NCBI GenBank assembly: GCA_009785015.1
Contig: WQXD01000005.1
Coordinates: 1-39,227, forward strand
Direction: 5' to 3'
DNA length: 39,227 bases
Source of the DNA: Oscillospiraceae bacterium
GTDB lineage: Bacteria; Bacillota_A; Clostridia; Oscillospirales; WRJC01
Made by a program: the position numbers and the translations under genes. The notes beneath the pieces were generated by a model that worked only from the letters and a program-made list of their open reading frames with translations, did no database searches and had not been told where the DNA came from. This document shows, in pieces, positions 7,206-16,210 of the stretch (its first letter is position 1; every line of letters starts with the position of its first letter).

Positions 7206-8840
7206 ATGTTTGTAGGTGATAAAAATCGTATAAATGTATCGTCAAGCAGATTTTCGGATTTTATTGCAAATAATAATCTGTATGTAGATAAGACTGCGTT
7301 TATAGAACACGTTTTACAAGATGCCAGCACCGTCTTGTTGTTTACAAGACCGCGTAGAATGGGAAAATCGCTCAATATGGATACTTTGGCGACGTTTTTG
7401 GATTGCATGAAAAGTACGGCGCGTTTATTTAAGGGATTATATGTCGAGACAAGTCCGGTGTTCGGCCAAATCAATCAATATCCTGTCGTATATCTGGATT
7501 TTGTAAATTTGGATTCATCGAATTTGGAAGGTTTGCGGCGTTCGTTCCGCAGGCAAATCAGGGAAATAATCGGCAAATTTTTCAATCCGTCGGAAATAAA
7601 AAACAATTTAAAGGAATATGTCGATAACCCCTTTGATTATTCGCCGGATATATTGGGTGTGTTGTTGAAAGCTGTCGCGGATCATTACCAAAAAGAACCG
7701 TTTTTCATCGTGGATGAATACGACAAAGTGATAATGGATACGTTGAACCATCCGGAAGGCGATGCAATAAAGAATTTTATAGTGAATGCGCTGCAAGGCG
7801 CGCTGAAAGGCCAGACGCACTTTGCGAAAGCGGTGCTGACCGGGGTGACGCGCACGACGAAAGAGAGTTTGTTCTCCACTTTGAACAACCTTGAAGTATA
7901 TGATATACTGCATTCAAGCGCTTATGACGCGGATTTTTCGCTGACGGAGACCGAATTGACGGAACTTATCCCGGAAAACGAAATAAACGGCGTTCGCAAG
8001 TGGTACAATAATATGCGCGTCGGTGATGAATTATTATATAATATTTATTCGGTGATGAGTTATTTAAATAAGCCGAAAGCCGGGTTAAAAGGGTACTGGT
8101 CGATGACCGGCGGCGGAAATTTGTTGTCTTCGCTGTTGGTTGGCAAGCGGGCAGAGGTCATAGCGAACATGCTCAATGATAATTCGTACCGCTGTAATAC
8201 GGCATTGGATTATCAAGTGAACATGGAGCATTTGAAGAATGGCGCAAATTGCAGCGATATTTCGTTTTATACAATCGCGGTTCAGGCGGGGTATCTGACC
8301 TTCGAACAAGTCAATTCCTGCTTGTATGAAGTATTCATCCCAAACGAAGAGGCTAAACGTGTTTGGGCCCGGTTATTCTTAGATACGCAGTATAAAGACC
8401 CCATACCCAAAATTATCGGGATATTCGGCAATATTGCCGATACAAAACAATTCAGCGAACAACTGACGGATTTCGCGAGCATGGCATTATCTTACCACGA
8501 TATTGTAAAAGATGAAGCGGAAAGGCTGTATCATGTGTTTTTCTTTGCATTATTGTACATGATGGGGTATGACTGTCAATCCAATCGTGAAGCCGGGCTG
8601 GGCAGAGCGGATATTTTATTGCGGACGCCGCAGTATAACGCGATATTTGAATTCAAGACTTCCGGCTCCCCAAAAGATGAGGCATTGCAAAAAGAAGCCG
8701 AAGAGGCCATCAGGCAAATCGACGGGCAGGAATATTGGCACGAAGTAAAAGATTCGCCGCTGCCCTTGTATAAAATAGGCATAGCATGTCACGGCAAAAA
8801 ATGTTTTGTCAAAACAATTTTACACAGCAGTATGATTTAA
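7206..8840 (+). CDS. AAA-ATPase-like / PD-(D/E)XK nuclease-family protein
   Basis: The 544-residue protein joins an N-terminal AAA-ATPase-like domain (PF09820 type) to a C-terminal PD-(D/E)XK domain (PDDEXK_9, PF08011 type). Visible motifs are NLYVDKTAFIEHVL, the Walker-A-like TRPRRMGKS, the Walker-B-like FFIVDEYDK, TGVTRTTKESLFS, and near the C-terminus GRADILLRTPQYNAIFEFK with the Asp and Glu-x-Lys of the nuclease fold. These proteins occur in many copies in Bacteroidetes and Clostridia and are of uncertain function, with mobility or defence suggested. The length is complete for the family. Start: ATG 7206 behind AAAGGAGG. The stop lies 21 bp before the GNAT fusion gene, whose ribosome binding site overlaps that gap, so the two are likely cotranscribed. 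Confidence 0.85.
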   Translation: MFVGDKNRINVSSSRFSDFIANNNLYVDKTAFIEHVLQDASTVLLFTRPRRMGKSLNMDTLATFLDCMKSTARLFKGLYVETSPVFGQINQYPVVYLDFVNLDSSNLEGLRRSFRRQIREIIGKFFNPSEIKNNLKEYVDNPFDYSPDILGVLLKAVADHYQKEPFFIVDEYDKVIMDTLNHPEGDAIKNFIVNALQGALKGQTHFAKAVLTGVTRTTKESLFSTLNNLEVYDILHSSAYDADFSLTETELTELIPENEINGVRKWYNNMRVGDELLYNIYSVMSYLNKPKAGLKGYWSMTGGGNLLSSLLVGKRAEVIANMLNDNSYRCNTALDYQVNMEHLKNGANCSDISFYTIAVQAGYLTFEQVNSCLYEVFIPNEEAKRVWARLFLDTQYKDPIPKIIGIFGNIADTKQFSEQLTDFASMALSYHDIVKDEAERLYHVFFFALLYMMGYDCQSNREAGLGRADILLRTPQYNAIFEFKTSGSPKDEALQKEAEEAIRQIDGQEYWHEVKDSPLPLYKIGIACHGKKCFVKTILHSSMI

Positions 8841-8861
8841 TTAAGGAGGCATTATATTTTT

Positions 8862-11800
8862 ATGAAAATCTATAAAACGATGGAAAACGGGGTGCGGATA
8901 GTCGAATACGACGATTCTTTGGCCGCCCCGCTCGCCGATATGTGGAACAAAAGCGGCGACAGCTGGGGCGGCGACAGCGAAGTGAGAACCGCCCGGCAGA
9001 TCGCTTCGGATTTCGCTGGAGGGGCGTATTTCAATATTTTCGTCGCAGTCGACGGCGGCGGCGAAGCGGTCGGGCTTTGCACGCTGGACCGCTATTACAA
9101 GGACGCGGACACCGCCTATGTCCACGTTTTAAACGTGCGGCCCGATTATCACGGCAAAAAAGTGGGCAAGGAACTCGTTTTGGCATGTGTGGAAAGGACG
9201 ATAGAGCTCGGATACCCGAGAGTCGACATACACACGTGGGCGGGCAACACCAAAGCGGTGCCGCTGTACAAAAAGTGCGGGTTTTTGTGGGAAGACCGGG
9301 CGGACACCACCCATCTCTCGAACTATATCCCCACAGTGCTTTCCACCGGGCTTTTCGCCGATTTCTTCCGCGGGGCCCACTGGTACGACGATTCGACGAG
9401 AATCATCGAAATAAAGCCCGACGGGCAAAAATATAACAAATTCGAGCTTTACGGGTATTCGTGGGAAAAAGACAAACAAAACTTAGCCGTGGGATTCGAG
9501 AAGACCGGCAGGCGCATCAGATATGTCGAAACCGACGACTACAAAATCGAATTTATCGCCGAAAATCACGAGCTCGCCTTCGGGTTGAACTACAGCTGTA
9601 CCTTTGCCGCCGAAAACAAATCCGGCAAAGAATTGAACATCAAAATAGCGGGAAAAAGCGACAAGGGCATCAAATTCGATTACGGCGCAGAGCAGACGGT
9701 TTATCAAACCGCCGAATTCAAGGCCGGTTTTTTCGTAGAGCCCGTAACCGAGGAAATAGACATATGGCGCATGCACCCCTGTGTGCTCGCCGACGTCTGG
9801 ATAAACGGCAAACACGCGGAGTTCGGGCTCGGAATCGAGCCGAAATTCCCGCTCAGCGTGAGTTTTATCGAAAAACGCCACGCGCTTACAAAACCCGGCA
9901 TGACCGAAGACGTGTATATAAACATAAAGAGCGCGCTCTCAAAGACGGCCTCCGTCAAATTCGATATCCCGAAAAACAATATGACCCGTTTTTTCAGCGG
10001 CAGCTTCGAAGCCCGGGTAAACCCCGGCGAAACCGCCATGATTCCGGCAAAAGCGGAAATACTTGACTGCGGATATGAAAAATCGGATATAGATTACCAT
10101 ATCACGCTCGACGACGAGCAGAAAGTGAATTTCACAAAACCGCTGCACTTGGTCAATCAGGATACAGTCAAGGCTTTTTGTTATGAGACGGACGGCGAAT
10201 ATTGCGCGGTAAACGGCGTCTGGAAACTCAGTTTGAACAAACACGACAATTTCACCTCGTTTTACAGAGCCGCCGGCGACGGCCACGCGAGATTCCCCAT
10301 GCCCAAACTCGGCAAACCGTATGACGACGAATTCAACCTGGCGAAACCGCTCAATGTGAGAATGTACAAAAGCGGCGAGCTGATGGTCCTTGAAGCGGAT
10401 TATGAGTCCGACAAATTCAAAGGCGCGCTCCTGACCCAAATAAACTCCTTTGGCGCCGGCGTAATCTCGCATGGGCATAAAATAACGAACAAATCAAAAG
10501 AAACCGTGCGGTTGTACCTGCAGGAGGAATTCTGGACAAGCGTGGGCCGGCGCTCTATGTTTTGCTGCGAGGGCGAAATCCATGAGATAAGCGACAACAC
10601 GGCCTACGGTTTTTCGGATCTGCATTCCGGCCAAATAGACGAAAACTGGATTTTCGACAATTCCCACTCCAACAAATCCGGCATGTACTGGGACAAAGAG
10701 TACAAACCCGCGGCAAGATGGGGCGACGAGCTTTCATTCGAATACGACACGGGCGACTTGGAGCCGGGCGGCGTATTCGAAACGCGCCCCAGCGTATATA
10801 TGAGCGGCATTTTCACCGATGTAAAAGATTTTCGAAACTATGTGCTCGGAATAAACGAAGAGACGGCGCCGTATTTCGCCGCTCCTTTGGATATTTGCGT
10901 CAACGGCAAAAATCCGTTTATCGATACGGCCGCAGATAAGATACACGCGGCGATAAAAAACAACAGGCTGAAAATATACTCCGGAAGCATCAAATTTTTT
11001 TCCCCCGACAATTTATTTGACGAAACCGTTTGTTTAAATCCCGAAAAGGAAATCACAAAAATCAATGAATTTGACGCGGCGTTAAAAACAAAAACGCCCG
11101 GAATTTATCTGGCCGGGCTCGATTTTGATTTTCAGCTCTGGAAAAAAACCCACAGGCGCGCGCTGTTTGTGACGGATGCGGGCTCGAGGGTTCAAACGGA
11201 CAAATCCGGCAATGTGTACACCGTCACCAACGGCAAGCTGTGCTTTAAGCTCTCGCCCGATTATTTCTCCGCGGTTTATTCGCTGAAATACGGCTCCGAC
11301 GAGTGGCTGTTTTCGAAATATCCCGTGTATGAGCCTTACGCCTGGTGGAACCCGTTCATCGGCGGAATAAGCATGAATATCTGGCAGATGAACGCCAACC
11401 TGACAATCCGCGAAAAAACAACGGCTGAATTTGTGAGCGTTGCCGACAGCTGCAAAACAAAATGGACCGGTATAAAATCCACTGTGGCAATCGACGAATT
11501 CGCCGAACACAAAGGCCTGTCCTACGAGCAGTATTACCTGACCCTGCCGGGGCTTCCGGTATTGTGCTATTTTGTGAGGTTTATCAACAACACCGGCGGA
11601 TACAAGCACATCGGCTACGACATGACCGCCTATATCTCCGGCAAAGAGAATCTGACCGATATATACGCGCGCCTCACAAACGACAACCGGGAGTACGATT
11701 TGAGGCTGGGCGACGCGTGGAGCGACGGGGACAATCTTGTGAGGATTTCCTATGAAAACAAATCAAGGCGCGAGGAAAAACTCTATGTGTATACAGACAA

Positions 11801-11981
11801 CGCGAGAAACAACGGCGGCGTGGGGGTGGCTTCCGATATAAACCAGGGCGGCGTGTGGACCAATGCGAACACAAATATCGCCGAGGGCGGCGCTTCGACG
11901 CTGCGTCCGGTGTTTTTCATACTGACAAAAAAAGAACTCACGGCCGAATGCCTTTGCGATTTGGACAGGGTGACGTTTTAA
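8862..11981 (+). CDS. GNAT acetyltransferase fused to a ~900-residue beta-rich region
   Basis: The 1039-residue protein begins with a GNAT N-acetyltransferase domain (about residues 10-150): VNV-type strand HVLNVRPDYHGKKVGKEL carrying the acetyl-CoA pyrophosphate-binding loop, then NTKAVPLYKKCGFLWED. The rest (about 160-1039) has no motif I recognise with certainty. It is rich in Tyr/Trp/Asn and beta-strand patterns (WWNPFIGGISMNIWQM, GYDMTAYISGKENL), compatible with carbohydrate-binding or mutarotase-like sandwich domains. No signal peptide is present, so it is probably cytoplasmic. Start: ATG 8862 behind AAGGAGG with a long 12-base spacer. It follows the AAA/PD-(D/E)XK gene by 21 bp and is convergent with the GH38 mannosidase across a terminator hairpin. 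A role in acetylating a glycan or sugar-linked substrate is possible but only inferred. Confidence 0.7.
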   Translation: MKIYKTMENGVRIVEYDDSLAAPLADMWNKSGDSWGGDSEVRTARQIASDFAGGAYFNIFVAVDGGGEAVGLCTLDRYYKDADTAYVHVLNVRPDYHGKKVGKELVLACVERTIELGYPRVDIHTWAGNTKAVPLYKKCGFLWEDRADTTHLSNYIPTVLSTGLFADFFRGAHWYDDSTRIIEIKPDGQKYNKFELYGYSWEKDKQNLAVGFEKTGRRIRYVETDDYKIEFIAENHELAFGLNYSCTFAAENKSGKELNIKIAGKSDKGIKFDYGAEQTVYQTAEFKAGFFVEPVTEEIDIWRMHPCVLADVWINGKHAEFGLGIEPKFPLSVSFIEKRHALTKPGMTEDVYINIKSALSKTASVKFDIPKNNMTRFFSGSFEARVNPGETAMIPAKAEILDCGYEKSDIDYHITLDDEQKVNFTKPLHLVNQDTVKAFCYETDGEYCAVNGVWKLSLNKHDNFTSFYRAAGDGHARFPMPKLGKPYDDEFNLAKPLNVRMYKSGELMVLEADYESDKFKGALLTQINSFGAGVISHGHKITNKSKETVRLYLQEEFWTSVGRRSMFCCEGEIHEISDNTAYGFSDLHSGQIDENWIFDNSHSNKSGMYWDKEYKPAARWGDELSFEYDTGDLEPGGVFETRPSVYMSGIFTDVKDFRNYVLGINEETAPYFAAPLDICVNGKNPFIDTAADKIHAAIKNNRLKIYSGSIKFFSPDNLFDETVCLNPEKEITKINEFDAALKTKTPGIYLAGLDFDFQLWKKTHRRALFVTDAGSRVQTDKSGNVYTVTNGKLCFKLSPDYFSAVYSLKYGSDEWLFSKYPVYEPYAWWNPFIGGISMNIWQMNANLTIREKTTAEFVSVADSCKTKWTGIKSTVAIDEFAEHKGLSYEQYYLTLPGLPVLCYFVRFINNTGGYKHIGYDMTAYISGKENLTDIYARLTNDNREYDLRLGDAWSDGDNLVRISYENKSRREEKLYVYTDNARNNGGVGVASDINQGGVWTNANTNIAEGGASTLRPVFFILTKKELTAECLCDLDRVTF

Positions 11982-11997
11982 TTTTGACAAAAAGCGG

Positions 11998-12020
11998 GGG
12001 GCGGTATATACCGCCCCTTT
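11998..12020. terminator. Bidirectional terminator-like hairpin
   Basis: GGGGCGGTATATACCGCCCC (11998-12017) is a perfect palindrome followed by TTT on the plus strand; on the minus strand a short T-run (TTTTTGTC) follows after CCGC. It lies between the convergent GNAT fusion and GH38 genes. Confidence 0.7.
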
Positions 12021-12061
12021 GCAAAGTTTGTCTTATTGCCCTTTATATTTCGAAGCCTATA

Positions 12062-15000
12062 TCACGCGAAATCGACGGCGATTGTCACCACTTCATACGG
12101 CCCGACCTCGACGGATACGGAATTTCCGGCGGGGCTTAAGTCTTTTTGGCATATTTCGTTCAGATCGACCACGCGCGCCTTCGTTATACATTTGGCGAAA
12201 TCCAAGGTCGCCGCGGAGCCTTTGCCGTTGGCGTCGTAGAGGCGGATTATCATGGTCTTGCCGTCGGCGGAATCCTCCGCTGTCTTTACCGCAGACAAAA
12301 TCACATCGCCGGAAAGCGAGAACAACCCCGCGCAAAGCGGCAGGCTGCCGCCGTGCTTCGTGCCGGAGATGAACGCGGTCGGGTGGACGAACTCGTCTCG
12401 TATCTTCGACAGCGTCTGATTTTGCAGGTCTTCGGGGATCGCCACGCCGATTGCCATATGGTGTATTCCGTATTCCGGATACGGATCCGGGTCGAATGAA
12501 GAGCGTATCAGATTTACCCCGATCGAGTTTCCGGCGGTCCTGAACCCGTATTTCGTATCGGTCACCACCATCACCGGCGCGTCGCCGTTTGATTCCGGCA
12601 ATGCGACTGCGAAGCTGTTGCCGGGCATGTCGATGTTATTGGAATCCCTGTCGATTGTGGCGAAGGGTATGTCGTACCTGTATTTTTTGCGGTCTCCGCA
12701 AAGCGAAACGAGGAATCCCAGCTGCGGTATGCCCTCGCCGTGCCTGCCCACTTCGTGCCAGTCCGCCCTGATGTCAAAACGCAGCGCGGGGCTGTTGTCG
12801 TCCAAGGACACCTTGACGTTCACCTTTGAGTTTCTGAACTTCACATCGTACTGGACCCACTTTCTGATGCCCCCGAGGTTTTGGTCGTAGACCCTCGCGT
12901 TGTACTGCCGGTTGAGCTCCTCGACTTTCATGCGCGGGCCGACCCTCCACGAGGTCATCCCGTTTACGTCGTCCTCCTGGATATAGCACAGCCCCGCAAA
13001 ACCGGAGTCGCACGCCACTTTGCCGGATTTTTTGTCTGTGAGGCTCTTTAAAATCATGCTGTGGGTGAAAGTGGCTTTGATTTTGTCGTTTTCGAGCACG
13101 ATGTCGTCGTCGGAGAAATAGTCGCAGCGGTTGCCCGAAGCCGCATCCGTGTTTATGGCCCCTCTCGGCTCCTCGGTGAGCACATAGGTCGCATATCCCA
13201 TGGCGGGGATTTTTGCCATGAAGGCGATCTTGAAGAAATTGTGCCCCCAATAGCCGCCTTGCCCCTGCGTGAGCTTCCACTTGGCCGCCGCGCCCGCGGA
13301 GTCCTTCACGCTGAGCCTGCCGATTTCGTAATTCCAGTCCCATACCGTTATCTCGGCCGGGGCCTCGCGGTCAAATTCGGTGGCGTTGAACAGGTGGAAT
13401 ATCCTGACTTTTCCGTTGCCCCTCTCGGTCTGGGGAAACTTGAACCCCTGGCCGGAACCCATGGCGTGGTTGTCCACCGCGTAGCCGACCCCGCCGCCTT
13501 CGGCGATCGAGTTCTTGTCGAATTCGACGGCTATCGAGGAAGTGTCTATCTTTGAGCTGATCGCCCTTAAGGCGTTCGTGGTGTTTGTCTGGGCAGTTGC
13601 GAGCACCTGCTGGAACTGGCCCATGGCGTATTCCCTTGTGTCGATCACGCCGGAGCCCGTGAGTATGTCGTGGAAATGGTTGAACAGAACTTTTTTCCAG
13701 GCGTCGGCGAAGCTGTTTGAATACGGCTTTCCCGAAAGCGCTGCCGCCGCCGCGCAAAACGCCTCAGCTTCATACAGCCTGTCCTCGGAAATCCTGTTTG
13801 ACATCTTTATCCTCGACTGCGAGGTGTAACAGCCCGTAAACACGAAATTGAGCTCTTTGTTGACTATGGGCAGCTTGTCTTTGTGGGCCTCGAACAATTT
13901 GAAGAATTCATGGTAGGTGCCGAATTTGATTTCCGGCATCACGGGCCAGGTCATCATGTCGGCTATCGTCTCCACGTCGCGCCTCGTCGGGCCGCCGCCG
14001 TGGTCGCCCACCCCGTAGACTTTCAATATCACGTCGATGCCGTATTTTTTGGCGACATTGGGCATTTCGAAGAAAGTTTCGTGGTTGATGTCGGAGTTGT
14101 ACCACCACGGGTCCTTCCACACCAAAACCTCGGCTCCGTTTCTGGACTGCCACCTGTAAGCGGATTCATCGTCGAAAGCGCGGCAGTGATAGTAGTATTT
14201 CACCGCGCCCTTGTTCAGTATCTCCGGTATGCTCCAGTTGTGCCCGAATGTGTCGGGCTCGAAATCCAGCTGCATGGAGTCCGATTCTATGTCGAGCAGC
14301 TTTGAGAGGTACCTCTTCGTGTACAGGATATGGCGCGCCAGCGATTCGCCGTTTGGCATATTCTTGTCCGTTTCCACCCAGGTCGAAGCGGTCACTTCCC
14401 ATCTGCCCTCTTTGACGCGGGCCTTGATCTCCTCGATCATATTCGGGTCATGGTCTTCGATTATTTTGTAAACCGAGGCCTGCGACTGGGAGAAAGTGAA
14501 ATCCGGGTATTCGTCCATGAGCCCGAGCACGGTCCTGAAAGTATCGACAGTGACCGCCGCGGTTTCCTGATAACCCCACAATGGTGATAGGTAAGCCTAC
14601 CGTTTCTGGTGTTTCCGGCTTTTCCCCCACCTCGCACCGTGCATGAGAGTTTCCCCTCACACGGCGCTCCAACAAATAATTCTTTTAACTAATAGCGAGA
14701 TTTCCAACCTTTTTAGTTTCGGTTGCCATAAGTCGATTCCCCCTTTCCCTTTTGAGATTGGTTTCATCTCTCTTAGTCTCACCAGAACCTTATGATTAGT
14801 CTTCTATATGTTACAGTTGTAAAGTTAGGGTTTTTCACCCTCGCCTTTCGCAAAGAGGGTGGCGCGCGGAGATGCATAAAAAGTCCTGTAATCCCACCTA
14901 AAATCCGCGTGACGGGTGTTTTTATTTCCCCGCGCAAAATCAAATTTGGCAAAACACCCGCCGCTGCGGCGGCACCCTCTTTTACGAAAGAGGGCAAGAA

Positions 15001-16028
15001 AAGCACTTTTTCGCGTTATTTTACCACTTCCGCATTTATTTCAACTGTAAGATCTATCAGCTAAATCAAAATTATTTGCCTACAGCCTATCCCTCCGCCG
15101 CTTATTATCACGGCTTCATCGGTACTGTGGCTGCACTTTCATCAGCGATTAATGCAAGTTATATCTTTCGATTTTCCCCGCAAACATTACTTGCGGATTT
15201 CTCCGTTATGTTCGCTGACTTACCCCGTTCCAACAATCCTATCCTTAATTATTGGCATTTCCTATATTTGCTTTTAGGTCTTCCCTTTGACCCTTGATTG
15301 CTTGATGTTGCCTGTAACAACATAAGGTCTTTCATTACTGGAAAGTTTACTTGACCTCACAACCGTTTTCAATAGCATTTCTGCTACTTCATGATAAAGA
15401 GCCGTACAATCGGAAATTCGTCTGTTCCGCTTTTAAGCTTCACATTCTGACCGTGAGCAATTTCATCCTGGACTCCCGACCCATGTATTCCTCGACCGCC
15501 TCCGGTTCGCTGTTCCACGGCTTGACCCGTTTGGAGAATACCAAGGCCGACTTCACCGAGCTTCAAACATAACCTTTTGGATTATGCCTGTCGGAGTATC
15601 AGAGTAGCCCCTTCGGGACGTTACCCCCTCATTTGAGCTATCGGACTGTTAGTTGTGCAACGGTTTTATCCGTCACCCTGCTTTTTGAGGTTTTTCAAAC
15701 CTTTTTATTACGCAGAACGGGTCGCACTCCAGTTCATATCTATATGTGCGTGGGAAACGCAGACGACCTTGGTTTGCTTGGCGAGCGCCGACATGAATTC
15801 GAGTTTTTTCTCGGCTTCTTTGGCGACCGGGTCGGTTATCGCCGCGTTTTTCTGTATGTCGTCGAGCATAAAATCCATGACGGCTTCGATTTCGGCGTCG
15901 TATTTGCCGCCGTCCACCGCCGAAAGCTTGAGGGCGTAGCCGACTTGGCTCACGGAGCGCGAGGCGTAGTAATTGCCCGGGGTTTTGCTTTTGAGCACGG
16001 CGAGTTTATCCGCGAGAGACAATGCCAT
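12062..16028 (-). CDS. GH38 alpha-mannosidase, split by a group II intron
   Basis: Exon 1 is 16028-15728 (301 nt) and exon 2 is 14580-12062 (2519 nt). Together they give exactly 940 codons, 939 residues, with the junction codon A|TG encoding Met101. Family GH38 hydrolyses alpha-mannosidic bonds using a zinc ion and an Asp nucleophile. Visible residues are HAHIDMNW (zinc ligands His95 and Asp97), FEPDTFGHNWSIPEIL (nucleophile Asp210) and GVGDHGGGPTRRD (Asp293-His294, third metal side). A long C-terminal beta domain follows. No signal peptide is visible, so it is cytoplasmic. Start: ATG 16028 behind GGAGGATC. Without splicing, translation of exon 1 would enter the intron and stop after a few codons (SATRSA). 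The gene is convergent with the GNAT fusion. Its specificity cannot be predicted from sequence. Confidence 0.88.
14685..14729 (-). CDS. 14-codon ORF in intron domain IV
   Basis: ATG 14729 follows a GGGGGAAT site and reads MATETKKVGNLAIS before TAA. This is the position where an intron-encoded reverse transcriptase normally starts. It is probably the stub left after deletion of that ORF, or a chance ORF. There is no other evidence of expression. Confidence 0.3.
   Translation of the reverse strand: MATETKKVGNLAIS
14807..15052. mobile_element. 246-bp MITE-like element inside the intron
   Basis: The left end is TATGTTACAGTTGTAAAG. The right end, read on the opposite strand, is TCTTACAGTTGAAATAAA. 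They share TTACAGTTG, nearly the same tip as the element at 2030-2216 (TACAGTTGTAAA). TCTA flanks both sides (14803-14806, 15053-15056) as possible target duplication. Internal arms CACCCTC-CTTTCG-AAAGAGGGTG near each end are inverted to each other and form a long hairpin. No protein is encoded. The element lies upstream of domain V, where bacterial group II introns tolerate insertions. Confidence 0.6.
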
Positions 16029-16093
16029 AATTAGATCCTCCTGTTTTCATTTAAATTAATTTCAAAATCCCAAAATTGTTTGAGCTAAATACT

Positions 16094-16122
16094 ATTTTAC
16101 CAGAAAATTCATTTTAAATCAA
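16094..16122 (-). promoter_or_regulatory. Promoter of the GH38 gene
   Basis: On the minus strand, TTGATT (16122-16117) and TAAAAT (16099-16094) are 17 bp apart, 66 bp upstream of the start at 16028. Confidence 0.6.
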
Positions 16123-16162
16123 GGGGGGATAATATATAATTTTTGTAAATAATTTATTGCCC

Positions 16163-16191
16163 TTGACATCTATCGAAAAATACCGTATAAT
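16163..16191 (+). promoter_or_regulatory. Consensus sigma-A promoter of the beta-propeller gene
   Basis: TTGACA (16163-16168), 17 bp, TATAAT (16186-16191), both hexamers perfect. It lies 20 bp upstream of ATG 16211, so the 5' leader is very short. Confidence 0.85.
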
Positions 16192-16210
16192 ACAAACTAC
16201 GGAGGTTTTT

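Larger units (their letters stand above)
14581..15727 (-). ncRNA. ORF-less group II intron in the GH38 gene
   Basis: On the minus strand the 1147-nt element begins with GUGCGAC (15727-15721), the group II 5' consensus, and ends in CACCAU (AY 3' end, 14581). Domain V is the 34-nt hairpin at 14667-14634 (GCGCCGUGUG arm, GGGGAAAC tetraloop region, GCACGGUGC arm). Its triad reads CGC instead of the more frequent AGC. Domain VI (GGUAGG-CUUA-CCUAUC) places a branch-point A 8 nt from the 3' end. The Domain I-like part lies around 15450-15560. A TCCAG stretch (15472-15468) complements the last five exon bases CTGGA and is a candidate EBS1. No reverse transcriptase is encoded, so a maturase from elsewhere would have to assist splicing and mobility. 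Confidence 0.92.

Noticed and set aside
14830..15000. Protein-like frame PSFVKEGAAAAAG on the minus strand
   Set aside because: It is created by the hairpin arms of the nested MITE. The same type of sequence appears as a repeat, not as a gene.
15384..15566. 60-residue frame inside the intron resembling an RT start
   Set aside because: It lies in domain I of the intron RNA. The residues do not match reverse-transcriptase motifs. The intron is ORF-less.
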